From Salinibacterium sp. NK8237 (GTDB taxonomy: Bacteria > Actinomycetota > Actinomycetes > Actinomycetales > Microbacteriaceae), in the NCBI RefSeq assembly GCF_015864955.1, contig NZ_JADYWE010000001.1:1-64000 (forward strand): 64,000 nucleotides of DNA. Reading direction: 5' to 3'. The notes beneath the pieces were generated by a model, which saw only the letters and a program-made list of their open reading frames with translations, had not been told where the DNA came from and did not search any database. Each line of letters begins with the position of its first letter. The first letter of the stretch is position 1. Below, piece by piece: positions 1 through 11,550 of this stretch. The position numbers and the translations under genes are program-made.

Positions 1-102
1 AGAGGGAAACGCCCGGTTACATTCCGAACCCGGAAGCTAAGACTCTCTGCGCCGATGGTACTGCAAGGGGGACCTTGTGGGAGAGTAGGACACCGCCGGA
101 CT
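1..102 (+). rRNA. rrf: 5S ribosomal RNA, 3' part
   Basis: The window opens inside a 5S rRNA. The block CATTCCGAACCCGGAAG followed by CGCCGATGGTACTGCA and GGGAGAGTAGGACACCGCCGG is the conserved 3' four-fifths of bacterial 5S rRNA. The first 15-18 bases, which would pair with the 3' end, lie before the window. It is presumably the last gene of an rRNA operon and is followed at once by a strong hairpin. Confidence 0.95.
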
Positions 103-110
103 TCAATTGT

Positions 111-156
111 AAAATAGCCACCACTGTGTTTGATAGACACAGCTGGTGGCTATTTT
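111..156 (+). terminator. rRNA operon terminator hairpin
   Basis: AAAATAGCCACCA (111-123) pairs with TGGTGGCTATTTT (144-156), and the stem continues inward with CTGTGT (124-129) against ACACAG (137-142), one C at 143 being unpaired. The U-rich 3' arm makes it a convincing intrinsic terminator of the rRNA operon; the A/T arms would also act in the other direction. Confidence 0.9.
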
Positions 157-191
157 GCGTTAAGTCCCCACCCCAAAATCAGGAGCAACGA

Positions 192-1649
192 ATGAGCGAT
201 TCCTCAGAAAATGACGGCCGGCACGACAGCCGACCCCACGGGAACCGCTCTGGCGCGCCCCGATCTGGTGGACGTCCCACTGGTGGGCGTCCAGGTGAGG
301 GACGACCAAGCGATGGAAGGCCACGCCGCGACAACGCCGCAGGTGGTCCTGCCCGCGGCACGCCGGCATCCGGCTCGGACCGTCCATGGCGCAACAAGCC
401 CGAGGGTGATGACCGCCGCCCACGTCGCGATGGCGATAGTGCTGGCGCTGACCGTCGTCCGCGACGCGACGCTGATGGCAGCGATCGTGCGCCGCGCCGA
501 GACTCTTCCGCCGGCGAAGACCGTCGCCCCCGCCGTGATGCCGCTGGAGAACGTGATGGTCGCCCGCAGCGCTCTGGTGACCGCGACTCACGACCTCCTC
601 GTTCAGGCGACCGCGATAGTCGTCCCCCGCGCTCCGGCGATCGTCCCGATAGGGGAGATCGTCCGGCACGCCCGTTCCGATCCGATGGCTCAGGGCGCCC
701 CGAGCGCGGCGGCCGTCCGGATCGTGGATCCGATCGCCGCGGTGGCGCGGACGAGAAACGACTCTGGACCAAGGGCGGAGCGCCCGCGCGCGGTGACCGC
801 GACGCCAGCGAACGTGAGCCAGAAGAGGACCGCGATCCCTTCGGCATCCGCTCGGTTCGTGCGTATCACGAGGCTCCCGAGATTCCTGAGGGCGTTACGC
901 CCAAAATGCTTGATCGTGTTGCCTCCAACGAGCTGAAGACGCTCAGCAAAGAGAATGCCGACGGCGTTGCTTTGCACCTTGTGATGGTCTCGCGCCTCAT
1001 CGAAGAAAATCCTGAACTTGCACACCAGCATGCGATCTCTGCTGCTCGTCGTGCAGGTCGTATCGGCGTTGCGCGCGAAACGCTCGCCATTACTGCCTAC
1101 GCAACAGGCGACTACGCTCTGGCACTGCGCGAACTGCGCACCTACCGTCGTATTACTGGTCGTGACGACCAGTTGCCGATGATGGTCGACAGCGAGCGTG
1201 GACTCGGGCGGCCTGAGCGCGCCCTCGAACTCGGGCGTTCGGTGAAGCGCAGCACGCTTTCCTCGGCCGTTCAGGTTGAGTTGGCTATCGCGATGTCTGG
1301 CGCCCGTCTTGATCTCGGTCACGCTGAAGAAGCGCTTGTTGAGTTGCAGATTCCGCAACTCGACCCCGACAAGGCCTTCACCTACAGCCCCGCGTTGTTT
1401 GGCGCCTACGGAACCGTGCTCGAGGACCTCGGTCGCGATGATGAAGCGGCCGTCTGGTTTGCCCGCGCAGATGTTGCAGAAGCTGCACTCGGTGACGACG
1501 AAGACGACACAATCGAAGTCGTCGAAGAAGAGCTCGAGTTCGAAGTGTCTGACGATGTTGCAGTAGAGATTGAGGATGCTGATGGCGCTGTGGAAGTCGC
1601 TGACGAAGCGGACGGGAACGACGACGAGAGCGGCACGCGTGTCAGCTAA
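192..1649 (+). CDS. TPR-containing protein with Arg/Asp/Gly-rich disordered N-terminus
   Basis: A 485-residue protein. Residues 1 to about 205 are low complexity, with repeated RPRRD, DRRPRR and SGDRDSRP units, and are probably disordered and nucleic-acid binding or charge-condensing. From about residue 215 the chain is helical with tetratricopeptide-like repeats (AGRIGVARETLAITAYATGDYALALREL, then a second set ending EDLGRDDEAAVWFARAD). It finishes with a strongly acidic tail. The start at 192 is chosen because AGGAG lies at 181-185; an earlier in-frame start at 75 would sit in the 5S gene. The stop overlaps the next gene by 11 bases, so the two are translationally coupled. The molecular role is unknown. 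Confidence 0.85.
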   Translation: MSDSSENDGRHDSRPHGNRSGAPRSGGRPTGGRPGEGRPSDGRPRRDNAAGGPARGTPASGSDRPWRNKPEGDDRRPRRDGDSAGADRRPRRDADGSDRAPRRDSSAGEDRRPRRDAAGERDGRPQRSGDRDSRPPRSGDRDSRPPRSGDRPDRGDRPARPFRSDGSGRPERGGRPDRGSDRRGGADEKRLWTKGGAPARGDRDASEREPEEDRDPFGIRSVRAYHEAPEIPEGVTPKMLDRVASNELKTLSKENADGVALHLVMVSRLIEENPELAHQHAISAARRAGRIGVARETLAITAYATGDYALALRELRTYRRITGRDDQLPMMVDSERGLGRPERALELGRSVKRSTLSSAVQVELAIAMSGARLDLGHAEEALVELQIPQLDPDKAFTYSPALFGAYGTVLEDLGRDDEAAVWFARADVAEAALGDDEDDTIEVVEEELEFEVSDDVAVEIEDADGAVEVADEADGNDDESGTRVS

Positions 1650-2637
1650 GACACCGCTTACTGGCGTCGCTCTGGTACTCGCCGATCTTGATGGAGTGAT
1701 CTATCGCGGTCCGGACGCAATTCCTCATGCAATCGAAAGCATGAACGCTATTGAAGGCGCTCAAGTCGCGTACATCACCAACAATGCGTCGCGTACCGAT
1801 GCATCCGTAGCTGAACACCTGAGTGAACTCGGGCTGACAGTGGAACCGCGCGACGTGGTGACCTCGCCGCAAGCGGCGATGGGTCTGTTGCGCGAGATCG
1901 TTCCTGCCGGGTCGACGATTATGGTGGTTGGTGGTGACGGACTCACCAACGAACTCGAGAAGTCTGGCTTCGTCGTCACGCGCTCGGCCGATGATTCGCC
2001 AGCGGCAGTTGTGCAAGGCTTCGCTCCGCACGTGGGGTGGAAAGATCTCGCTGAAGCATCGTTCGCTCTCAAAAGCGGCGACGACGGCATCCCCTGGATC
2101 GCTACCAACACAGACTGGACGATTCCCCAAGCTCGAGGAACCGCACCCGGCAACGGAACGCTCGTTTCGGCGGTACATTCCGCCGTTGGGCGTTTGCCGA
2201 TCGTCGCGGGCAAGCCCGAAGTAGCAATCTTTGAAGAAGCGTTCCGTCGCTACGATTCACGCGAAGCACTCATGATTGGCGACCGCCTCGACACCGACAT
2301 TCTCGGTGCCAACCGGGCCGGCATCCCATCTCTGCTCGTTCTCACCGGCATCGACCAAGCCAAGCAAGTGCTCGCGTGCATCCCGGATGAGCGACCGACG
2401 ATGATGGTCGATGACCTGCGCGGTCTGCATGAGCCGTATCCCGAAACGGTCGTTGCGCACGACGGCGCCGCCGTTGTGACGACGGTGGGAACTGCGACGG
2501 TGCGCCTTGAAGGGCAGCGACTGACCGTGACGTCGGCCGGAACATCCATCGACCGATTGCGTGCGGGAGCCGCAGCAATTTGGAATTCGGGGAGCGCCAT
2601 CTACGCCCTCGAGGTTCCAGCCGAGCTATATTCGTGA
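1639..2637 (+). CDS. HAD-superfamily hydrolase, subfamily IIA (NagD-like phosphatase)
   Basis: A 332-residue cytoplasmic phosphatase of the NagD/PGP type. The nucleophile motif DLDGVIYRG (D16, D18) is at the N-terminus, ITNNAS supplies motif II, and MIGDRLDTDILGANRAG is the Mg-binding motif IV with the C2-type cap between. Such enzymes dephosphorylate small phosphate esters; the substrate cannot be read from sequence. The GTG start at 1639 overlaps the TPR gene by 11 bases, and the stop overlaps the next GTG by 4, so it belongs to a tightly packed operon running through recN. Confidence 0.88.
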   Translation: MSAKTPLTGVALVLADLDGVIYRGPDAIPHAIESMNAIEGAQVAYITNNASRTDASVAEHLSELGLTVEPRDVVTSPQAAMGLLREIVPAGSTIMVVGGDGLTNELEKSGFVVTRSADDSPAAVVQGFAPHVGWKDLAEASFALKSGDDGIPWIATNTDWTIPQARGTAPGNGTLVSAVHSAVGRLPIVAGKPEVAIFEEAFRRYDSREALMIGDRLDTDILGANRAGIPSLLVLTGIDQAKQVLACIPDERPTMMVDDLRGLHEPYPETVVAHDGAAVVTTVGTATVRLEGQRLTVTSAGTSIDRLRAGAAAIWNSGSAIYALEVPAELYS

Positions 2638-2792
2638 GCATGGATGACGAATCGCCCGTCGACGGACTGATGTCTCGACTGAGCCTGATCGAGGACCAGC
2701 CGCTCGAAACCCGTGCTGCCGCGTTCACTCAGATTCACGACCAGTTGCAGCAGCAGCTTGAGGGCAAGGACGCGTTCTCGCGCAATGGCTAG
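2634..2792 (+). CDS. Small conserved protein upstream of tlyA
   Basis: A 52-residue acidic helical protein that I recognise only by position: short proteins of this kind often sit between the HAD phosphatase and tlyA in actinobacteria. The GTG start at 2634 overlaps the preceding stop (GTGA); an in-frame ATG follows at 2640. The end overlaps the tlyA start by 8 bases. The body (LMSRLSLIEDQPLETRAAAF then QIHDQLQQQL) looks like one or two amphipathic helices. No function is assigned. Confidence 0.75.
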   Translation: MSMDDESPVDGLMSRLSLIEDQPLETRAAAFTQIHDQLQQQLEGKDAFSRNG

Positions 2793-3579
2793 CGTGCGGC
2801 TCGATGCAGCACTCGCTGCGCGTGGACTTGCTCGCTCTCGCACGCACGCAGCGAAACTGATCGCAGACAATCTCGTGACGGTGTCAGGAATCGCGATTCC
2901 TAAAGCATCCACTCCGGTGAACGACGACCACGTCATCGAGGTCGCCGAAACCGATCATTACGTGAGTCGAGCGGCCCACAAACTTGTGGCGGGCCTCGAT
3001 GCGTTCGGGATCGACGCGACAGACAAACTTGCGCTTGATGTCGGCGCATCTACCGGCGGCTTCACCCAGGTTTTGCTCGAACGTGGTGCTCGCGAAGTTA
3101 TTGCACTTGATGTTGGCCACGGGCAACTCGTCGACCTGATCCGGTCGGATGCCCGAGTGCGCGTTATTGAGCGAGAGAATGCCCGCTATCTCACCGCTGA
3201 ATCGCTTGCTGAATTGAGCGGGACATCCGAAACGCCCAGCCTTGTTGTTTCTGATCTGTCGTTTATATCGTTGAGGACTGTCTTGCCCGCGTTTTACGCC
3301 GCGGTGGGGGAGAGCGCCGACTACGTGCTGCTGGTAAAGCCACAGTTTGAGGTTGGTCGCACGAACATTCGCGAAGGAATCGTGCACGGCTCGGCTCTGC
3401 GTGATGAAGCCATCACGGGCGTCTTGTGGGCGGCCTGGGATCTGGGGCTCGGCACGGCCGGCGTCATCTCCTCACCAATTGCCGGTAACGCAGGAAACCG
3501 TGAGTATCTTGTCTGGTTGAGCGCACGGTCAGGCAGCAATCCGACAGAATGGTTAACGCAGGTTTCTGCGATCGCCTAG
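2785..3579 (+). CDS. tlyA: TlyA-family rRNA 2'-O-methyltransferase (hemolysin A family)
   Basis: 264 residues. Residues 1-60 are an S4 RNA-binding domain (RLDAALAARGLARSRTHAAKLI); the rest is an FtsJ/RrmJ-type Rossmann methyltransferase with SAM motif I LALDVGASTGGFTQVLL at 82-98 and the LLVKPQFE motif carrying the catalytic Lys. TlyA enzymes methylate ribose of 16S and/or 23S rRNA cytidines and set capreomycin susceptibility in mycobacteria. The ATG start at 2785 gives an N-terminus that begins right at the S4 fold. It sits between the small upstream protein and nadK, the usual actinobacterial order. Confidence 0.93.
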   Translation: MASVRLDAALAARGLARSRTHAAKLIADNLVTVSGIAIPKASTPVNDDHVIEVAETDHYVSRAAHKLVAGLDAFGIDATDKLALDVGASTGGFTQVLLERGAREVIALDVGHGQLVDLIRSDARVRVIERENARYLTAESLAELSGTSETPSLVVSDLSFISLRTVLPAFYAAVGESADYVLLVKPQFEVGRTNIREGIVHGSALRDEAITGVLWAAWDLGLGTAGVISSPIAGNAGNREYLVWLSARSGSNPTEWLTQVSAIA

Positions 3580-3634
3580 AGCCATCCGCTTGGTGGCGTC
3601 GAATCACACAAACACTACGAATGAGAGGTGCACG

Positions 3635-4579
3635 GTGCAGTCCGAGAACTCTCATGCTTCTGATCGTCACATTCTGGTCATCGCTCACACCGGTCGTGCG
3701 GAGTCTCTGACTGCCGCTATTTCAGTGTGCCGCCAACTCATCAGCGCGGGAATCGTGCCGGTACTGGCGCCCGACAGCTACGAGACAATCCTTCAGGCAG
3801 AACCAGACCTTTCGCCGGTACGCCGGTTGGGCAATGAGGTCGAGACGGGCGAGCTCGAGCTGGTGATCGTGCTCGGCGGCGATGGAACCATACTTCGCGC
3901 TGCCGAACTCACTCGAGGGTGCAGCGCCCCGCTTCTCGGCGTCAATCTGGGGCACGTTGGTTTCTTGGCGGAAAGCGAACGCGAAGAACTCACGTCCACA
4001 GTGGAACGCGCGCTGGCTCGCGATTATCTCGTCGAAGAGCGCATGACGCTGTCGGTGCGCGTGAAGGTCGATTCTGAGGTTGTCTACGAGACTTGGGCCC
4101 TCAATGAAGCGACCGTCGAAAAGGCGAGTCGTGAGCGGATGCTCGAAGTCGTCATCGAAGTCGATGGCCGCCCGCTCTCGTCGTTCGGCTGTGACGGCGT
4201 CGTCATGTCCACGCCGACCGGATCCACCGCCTATGCGTTCTCCGCTGGCGGCCCGGTGGTGTGGCCGAGCCTCGATGCCCTCTTGCTCGTTCCGCTGAGT
4301 GCCCACGCACTCTTTGCGCGTCCCATCGTCGTCGGGCCAGACTCAGCCCTCGCCGTGGAGGTCCTGGATCGCAATATGGGCATTGGCGTGTTGTGGTGCG
4401 ACGGACGACGCGCTTTCGATCTTCCACGCGGGGCCCGCGTGATTGTGCGCCGCTCACCGGTGCCGGTGCGACTAGCCAGACTGTCTCAAGGACCGTTCAC
4501 CGATCGCCTTGTCAAGAAATTCAATTTGCCGGTCAACGGATGGCGTGGACCAGCATCGGAGGAGGGCACCGGCTCGTGA
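3635..4579 (+). CDS. nadK: NAD kinase
   Basis: 314 residues, normal for actinobacterial ATP/polyphosphate NAD kinases, which phosphorylate NAD to NADP in the cytoplasm. The signature GGDGT is at residues 81-85 (VLGGDGTILRAAEL), the NE/A motif ALNEATVEK follows, and GCDGVVMSTPTGSTAYAFSAGGPVV is the conserved glycine-rich block. GTG at 3635 is preferred because GAGAGG lies 6 bases upstream; the reading frame stays open to 3590 without a ribosome site. The stop overlaps recN (GTGA), giving the common nadK-recN pair. Confidence 0.95.
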   Translation: MQSENSHASDRHILVIAHTGRAESLTAAISVCRQLISAGIVPVLAPDSYETILQAEPDLSPVRRLGNEVETGELELVIVLGGDGTILRAAELTRGCSAPLLGVNLGHVGFLAESEREELTSTVERALARDYLVEERMTLSVRVKVDSEVVYETWALNEATVEKASRERMLEVVIEVDGRPLSSFGCDGVVMSTPTGSTAYAFSAGGPVVWPSLDALLLVPLSAHALFARPIVVGPDSALAVEVLDRNMGIGVLWCDGRRAFDLPRGARVIVRRSPVPVRLARLSQGPFTDRLVKKFNLPVNGWRGPASEEGTGS

Positions 4580-6288
4580 TCGAAGAGATCTCCATTCGCG
4601 ACCTCGGCGTTATTGCTTCAGCGCGACTTCCGCTGAGTCCCGGGTTTACCGCGCTCACGGGGGAGACGGGGGCGGGAAAGACCATGGTTGTCACCGCGCT
4701 AGGGCTCCTGCTCGGTGAACGAGCCGATGCGGCAGCGATCCGTGCCGATAGCGATCAAGCATCCGTGGAGGGGCGTTGGGTCATTGATCCCACCTCGGCG
4801 GTTGCTGAGCGCGTGCGTGATGCCGGCGGTGACCTCGACGACGGCGAACTTCTCTTGGTGCGCACCGTTGCTCGCGAAGGGCGCAGTCGTGCTGTCGTCG
4901 GCGGCCGGAGCGCTCCCGTCGGAGTGCTCACTGAGCTCGGCGACCAGCTCGTCGTGGTGCACGGCCAGTCTGAGCAGATCCGTCTCAAGTCGTCAACGGC
5001 TCAGCGAAACGCGCTCGACCGTTATGCGGGAGCCGAACTCGCAACCGTGCTTGAGGGCTACCAAACAGTGTTCCGTCGCTGGCAAGCGGCCCAGGGCGAG
5101 CTCGATGTGCTAGTCGCAGAGAGCGATCTTCGCAGCCGCGAAGCTGACGAACTCCGCGTCGCGATCGATGAGATCGAAGCCGCTGACGTGCGTCGTGGTG
5201 AAGATCTAGAACTCACGGAACGTGCGGATCGCCTCGCGAACCTCGAAGGTCTGCGACTGGCCGCTGAAGGCGCCCACGCGGTGCTGTCGGCGGATGCCGC
5301 GGAGGAAGGCTCCGATGTCGTGGCGCTGCTCGCCAGTGCCCAACGAGGGCTTGAGCGGGTCGCCGAGCACGACGGGCAACTCGCTGCCATCGCCGAGGCT
5401 TTGGCGGCAGCATCCATCACTCTCGGGGAAATTTCGACTGACCTTTCTGGTTACCTTGCTGGACTGGATTCCGATGGCAGCCGCGAACTCGAACAGGTTG
5501 AAGAACGTCGCGGCCAACTTGCCGCTCTCGTGCGCAAGCATGGTGTGAGCCTCGACGATGTCGTTGACGTGCTCGACACCGGCAGTCAGCGCCTGCTGGA
5601 ACTCGACAATGACTCCACGCGCATAGACGAGCTGCGGGCTCAGGTCGAAGCAGATCAGTCAGAGCTGATCGAGCTGGCGGCCAAGGTCAGTGACGTGCGA
5701 TCGCGCAGCGCTGCGCGTCTTTCAGCCGCTGTTACCGACGAACTCACCCACCTCGCGATGGCCAACGCCGAAATTGTCGTCACGGTCGAAGACCGCAGCG
5801 ACTATTCGTTGAGCGGCAAAGACGAAGTGGCGATCCTGTTGAAGCCGCACCCTGGAGCTCCGCCGCGTCCGCTCGGCAAGGGCGCCTCCGGGGGAGAGCT
5901 CTCGCGGGTCATGCTCGCGATCGAAGTCGTCATTGCGGGCAACGATCCGGTTCCGACCTTTATCTTCGATGAAGTGGATGCCGGTGTTGGTGGTGCCGCT
6001 GCGATCGAAATCGGCAAGCGGCTTGCTCTGCTGAGCCGCACCGCCCAAGTGATCGTTGTCACGCACCTGGCGCAGGTGGCCGCGTTTGCCGACAACCACC
6101 TCAGCGTCATCAAGGGCGACGACGGATCAGTCACGGCATCCAGCGTTCACAAGCTTGAGGGGGAGGCGCGCATCGCAGAAATGGCGCGACTGCTCTCGGG
6201 ACTACCCGATTCGGAATCCGGACTCGCCCACGCCCGCGAGCTTATTCAGACCGCGCACGACCTCGAGAATGCTGCTCTCGGGCGCTAA
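4576..6288 (+). CDS. recN: DNA repair protein RecN (SMC-like ATPase)
   Basis: 570 residues, typical length. The N-terminal half-ATPase has Walker A GETGAGKT at residues 29-36; residues about 155-390 are coiled-coil-rich, and the C-terminal half carries the ABC signature GASGGELSRVMLAIEV and Walker B PTFIFDEVDAGVGG. RecN is a cytoplasmic SMC-family protein that gathers broken DNA ends for recombinational repair. The GTG start at 4576 is fixed by the 4-base overlap with nadK. A gap of 107 bases separates it from pyrG. Confidence 0.95.
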   Translation: MIEEISIRDLGVIASARLPLSPGFTALTGETGAGKTMVVTALGLLLGERADAAAIRADSDQASVEGRWVIDPTSAVAERVRDAGGDLDDGELLLVRTVAREGRSRAVVGGRSAPVGVLTELGDQLVVVHGQSEQIRLKSSTAQRNALDRYAGAELATVLEGYQTVFRRWQAAQGELDVLVAESDLRSREADELRVAIDEIEAADVRRGEDLELTERADRLANLEGLRLAAEGAHAVLSADAAEEGSDVVALLASAQRGLERVAEHDGQLAAIAEALAAASITLGEISTDLSGYLAGLDSDGSRELEQVEERRGQLAALVRKHGVSLDDVVDVLDTGSQRLLELDNDSTRIDELRAQVEADQSELIELAAKVSDVRSRSAARLSAAVTDELTHLAMANAEIVVTVEDRSDYSLSGKDEVAILLKPHPGAPPRPLGKGASGGELSRVMLAIEVVIAGNDPVPTFIFDEVDAGVGGAAAIEIGKRLALLSRTAQVIVVTHLAQVAAFADNHLSVIKGDDGSVTASSVHKLEGEARIAEMARLLSGLPDSESGLAHARELIQTAHDLENAALGR

Positions 6289-6332
6289 CTATCCGGCGAA
6301 CTACAGGGCTCGCTGCGTGCCCTAGCTGTTAA

Positions 6333-8718
<2,386 letters not shown>

Positions 8719-8741
8719 CCTCTCGCGGTAGGTTGAGCGAC

Positions 8742-9677
8742 ATGACCGAGCCGGCGCGTCCCGTTGCGAAGAGCGCGATTGCGATCGCCGCAGAGCGCTA
8801 TCTGCGGCACCTGGCAATTGAGCGCGGTCTTTCGGCGAACACTCTCGCCGCGTATCGCCGCGATCTTGACGGCTATCTTGCGTTTCTTGGCACGCGCGGT
8901 CTCAGCACGCCCGCCGCAGTGACAGCGGATGACGTGACGGCGTTTGCTCACAGTTTGCGAGTCGATGCTGAGCGTCCGCTCGCGGCATCCTCGGTGGCGC
9001 GCATGCTCTCGACAGTGCGCGGGCTCCACACGTTTTTTGTCGATGAATCGCTCGCGGTGGAGGACGTCGCGCATACCGTCGCGATCCCGAAGCAAGCGAT
9101 GCGCTTGCCGAAGGCGATCACGATCGAACAGATGGCGGCGGTGCTTGCATCGTTTCCGGGCGATGAGGTCATTTCGCTTCGCAACACTGCGCTGCTTGAG
9201 CTGCTCTATGCCACCGGTGCCCGAGTCTCTGAGGTCACAGCACTCAACGTTGACGACATGATCGACGGCGACATTGTGCGCCTGCTCGGCAAGGGCAACA
9301 AACAACGGATCGTTCCCGTCGGCAGCTTTGCGCAGTCGGCGATCGAAAAGTACCTTGTGCGCGCTCGACCAGTGCTCTCGGCGAAGGGTGCGGCGACTCC
9401 GGCACTGTTCCTGGGGGCCCGCGGGGCTCGGCTGTCTCGCCAAAACGTGTGGCTGATCATCCAAGCCGCTACCGAGCGGGCAGAACTCGGGATCGATATC
9501 TCGCCGCACACCTTTCGACACTCGTTCGCGACTCACCTTCTTTCGGGCGGTGCCGACGTTCGCGTGGTGCAGGAACTGCTCGGACACTCCTCGGTGGCGA
9601 CGACCCAGATTTATACGATGGTCACCGCCGACACGCTGCGCGATATGTATACGACGGCGCATCCGCGCGCTCGCTAA
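8742..9677 (+). CDS. xerD: Tyrosine recombinase XerD
   Basis: 311 residues. The N-terminal SAM-like core-binding domain occupies residues 15-105. The catalytic domain shows Arg161 (TGARVSE), His256 and Arg259 (HTFRHSFATHLL), His282 (LLGHSS) and the tyrosine nucleophile Tyr291 (TTQIYT), the complete tyrosine-recombinase set. With XerC it resolves chromosome dimers at dif. ATG at 8742 has GGTAGG 9 bases upstream; an in-frame TTG at 8733 would abut that site. Position between the NUDIX gene and parA-scpAB marks it as housekeeping XerD, not a phage integrase. Confidence 0.93.
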   Translation: MTEPARPVAKSAIAIAAERYLRHLAIERGLSANTLAAYRRDLDGYLAFLGTRGLSTPAAVTADDVTAFAHSLRVDAERPLAASSVARMLSTVRGLHTFFVDESLAVEDVAHTVAIPKQAMRLPKAITIEQMAAVLASFPGDEVISLRNTALLELLYATGARVSEVTALNVDDMIDGDIVRLLGKGNKQRIVPVGSFAQSAIEKYLVRARPVLSAKGAATPALFLGARGARLSRQNVWLIIQAATERAELGIDISPHTFRHSFATHLLSGGADVRVVQELLGHSSVATTQIYTMVTADTLRDMYTTAHPRAR

Positions 9678-9836
9678 GGCGTGTGGGGGAGCGCTGGAAT
9701 GCTGCTGGTCGCTGATCTAAGGACCCGCTGACCCGCGTGTCGCGCTGCCAAACCTTCAACCTTTGGTAGAGGCGACCCTGCCGTGTCCGCGCGTGGGAGC
9801 GCGGGCTGCGGGGCAAGCGCGACGTAAACTTTTGTC

Positions 9837-10724
9837 ATGACGACACAGCGCGAGAACGATTCGACGCTGGCGGGGTTGGATGTTCAGGCAATGGGCCCAA
9901 CCGGCCGGCCGCTTACGGTTTTTCCAGAACCCCCACCCCTCACGGGCCATGGCCCGGCACGCATCATTTCGCTGTGCAACCAAAAGGGTGGTGTCGGCAA
10001 AACGACCACCACGATTAACCTCGGTGCATCGTTCGCTGAATATGGCCGCCGCGTGTTGGCCATCGACTTCGACCCGCAGGGTGCGCTCTCGGCCGGTCTC
10101 GGTGTTCCCACGCACGATGTGCCCACGATCTACGACCTGCTGCTCGGCACGATCAAGAACCCGGCAGAAGCGATCGTGCACACCAACGTGCCCGGTCTCG
10201 ACGTAATCCCAGCGAACATCGACCTCTCGGCTGCTGAAGTGCACCTCGTCAACGAGGTCGCTCGCGAAACGATTTTGGCGCGCGTACTGCGCAAGGTCAG
10301 CGACCAGTACGACGTCATCCTCATCGACTGCCAGCCCTCGCTCGGCCTGCTCACCGTGAACGCGTTGACGGCAGCCCACGGCGTGCTCATCCCGCTCGAA
10401 TGTGAATTCTTTGCTCTCCGCGGCGTCGCTCTGCTCGTGGAGACAATCGAGAAGGTTCAGGATCGCCTGAACCCCGCGATTAAACTCGACGGCATCCTCG
10501 CGACAATGTTTGACGCACGCACGCTGCACTCGCGTGAAGTACTCGAACGCGTTGTTGAGAACTTTGGAGACGACGTTCTCGAGACCGTTATCGGTCGCAC
10601 CGTGAAGTTCCCGGATGCCAGCGTGGCCGGCGCCCCCATCACGACCTTCGCCCCCGACCACTCTGCGGCGCACTCCTACCGCCAGGTGGCGCGAGAGCTG
10701 ATCGCCCGTGGCGCCGTCGCCTAG
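9837..10724 (+). CDS. parA: ParA/Soj-family ATPase of the scpAB cluster
   Basis: 295 residues. After about 40 variable residues comes the deviant Walker A KGGVGKTTT (from residue 50), then DFDPQGALSAGLG and VILIDCQPSLGLLTVNAL for A' and B motifs. ParA ATPases position chromosomes or other cargo by cycling on nucleoid DNA. No parB partner is adjacent, so this is the second, scpAB-linked ParA paralogue common in actinobacteria rather than certain chromosomal Soj. ATG at 9837 is only about 8 bases after a TAAACT hexamer (9825-9830), suggesting a leaderless mRNA and the promoter of the parA-scpA-scpB-rluB-tyrA-cmk run. Confidence 0.9.
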   Translation: MTTQRENDSTLAGLDVQAMGPTGRPLTVFPEPPPLTGHGPARIISLCNQKGGVGKTTTTINLGASFAEYGRRVLAIDFDPQGALSAGLGVPTHDVPTIYDLLLGTIKNPAEAIVHTNVPGLDVIPANIDLSAAEVHLVNEVARETILARVLRKVSDQYDVILIDCQPSLGLLTVNALTAAHGVLIPLECEFFALRGVALLVETIEKVQDRLNPAIKLDGILATMFDARTLHSREVLERVVENFGDDVLETVIGRTVKFPDASVAGAPITTFAPDHSAAHSYRQVARELIARGAVA

Positions 10725-11550
10725 CGACGTGGACGAGACCGAGGCATCCGCACCAGGGTTCTCGGTCTCTCTCAACAACTTCAACGGGCCATTCGACCTG
10801 CTGCTGTCGCTCATCACCAAGCATGAGCTCGACATCACCGAGGTGTCGCTGTCGCGCATCACGGATGAGTTCATTGCCTACTTGCGCGACTTCGAGTCCG
10901 CAAATGGATCAGATGACATCGACGAACTCGATCAGGCCAGCGAATTTTTGGTCGTTGCTGCCACGCTGCTCGACCTCAAGGTAGCCGGGCTCCTCCCGCA
11001 GGGTGAGCTCGTGGATGCCGAAGACGTTGCGCTGCTCGAAGCACGCGACCTGCTGTTTGCGCGCCTGCTGCAATACCGGGCGTTCAAGCAGGCCAGCGAC
11101 TGGTTTGGGTCGCACTTCGAGGCGGAAGCGACGCGCACCGTGCGATCGGTGCGGCTGGAAGAGAAGTACCGCACTCAAACTCCCGAACTCGTGTGGACGT
11201 TGAGCCTCGACGATTTCGCCGCACTCGCGACCCTCGCGTTCACACCGCGAGAGATTCCGAGCGTCGGACTCGACCATTTGCACGCACCGCTCATCAGCAT
11301 CCGCGAACAAGCTGCGCATGTTGTCGCGCTGTTGCGCGCGGGGGAGCCGAAGACCTTCCGCCAATTGATCGCCGGCGCCGAGTTGAAGGGCGTTGTTGTG
11401 GCGCGATTCTTGGCAGTGCTCGAGCTGTATCGCGGCGGCAATGTTGCGTTTGAACAGATTGAACCTTTGGGCGAACTGACCGTGCGCTGGACTGCAGAAC
11501 ACTGGTCAGACGATAGCCTCGCTAATCTGGGAGCAGATTATGGAAACTGA
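10708..11550 (+). CDS. scpA: Segregation and condensation protein ScpA
   Basis: 280 residues. FNGPFDLLLSLITKHELDITEVSLSRITDEF is the diagnostic ScpA/kleisin N-terminus that contacts the SMC neck, and the C-terminal winged-helix region (FRQLIAGAELKGVVVARFLAVLELYRGG) is also present. ScpA bridges SMC heads in the bacterial condensin. GTG at 10708 overlaps parA by 17 bases; an in-frame GTG at 10729 is possible. The end overlaps scpB by 11 bases. Confidence 0.94.
   Translation: MAPSPSDVDETEASAPGFSVSLNNFNGPFDLLLSLITKHELDITEVSLSRITDEFIAYLRDFESANGSDDIDELDQASEFLVVAATLLDLKVAGLLPQGELVDAEDVALLEARDLLFARLLQYRAFKQASDWFGSHFEAEATRTVRSVRLEEKYRTQTPELVWTLSLDDFAALATLAFTPREIPSVGLDHLHAPLISIREQAAHVVALLRAGEPKTFRQLIAGAELKGVVVARFLAVLELYRGGNVAFEQIEPLGELTVRWTAEHWSDDSLANLGADYGN

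Noticed and set aside
160..847. Long minus-strand and alternative-frame open frames over the first gene
   Set aside because: They arise from the Arg/Asp/Gly-rich repeats of the TPR gene and have no ribosome site or family resemblance.
8742..9677. Phage or island integrase
   Set aside because: The tyrosine recombinase lies in a conserved core run before parA-scpAB and has XerD length and motifs.
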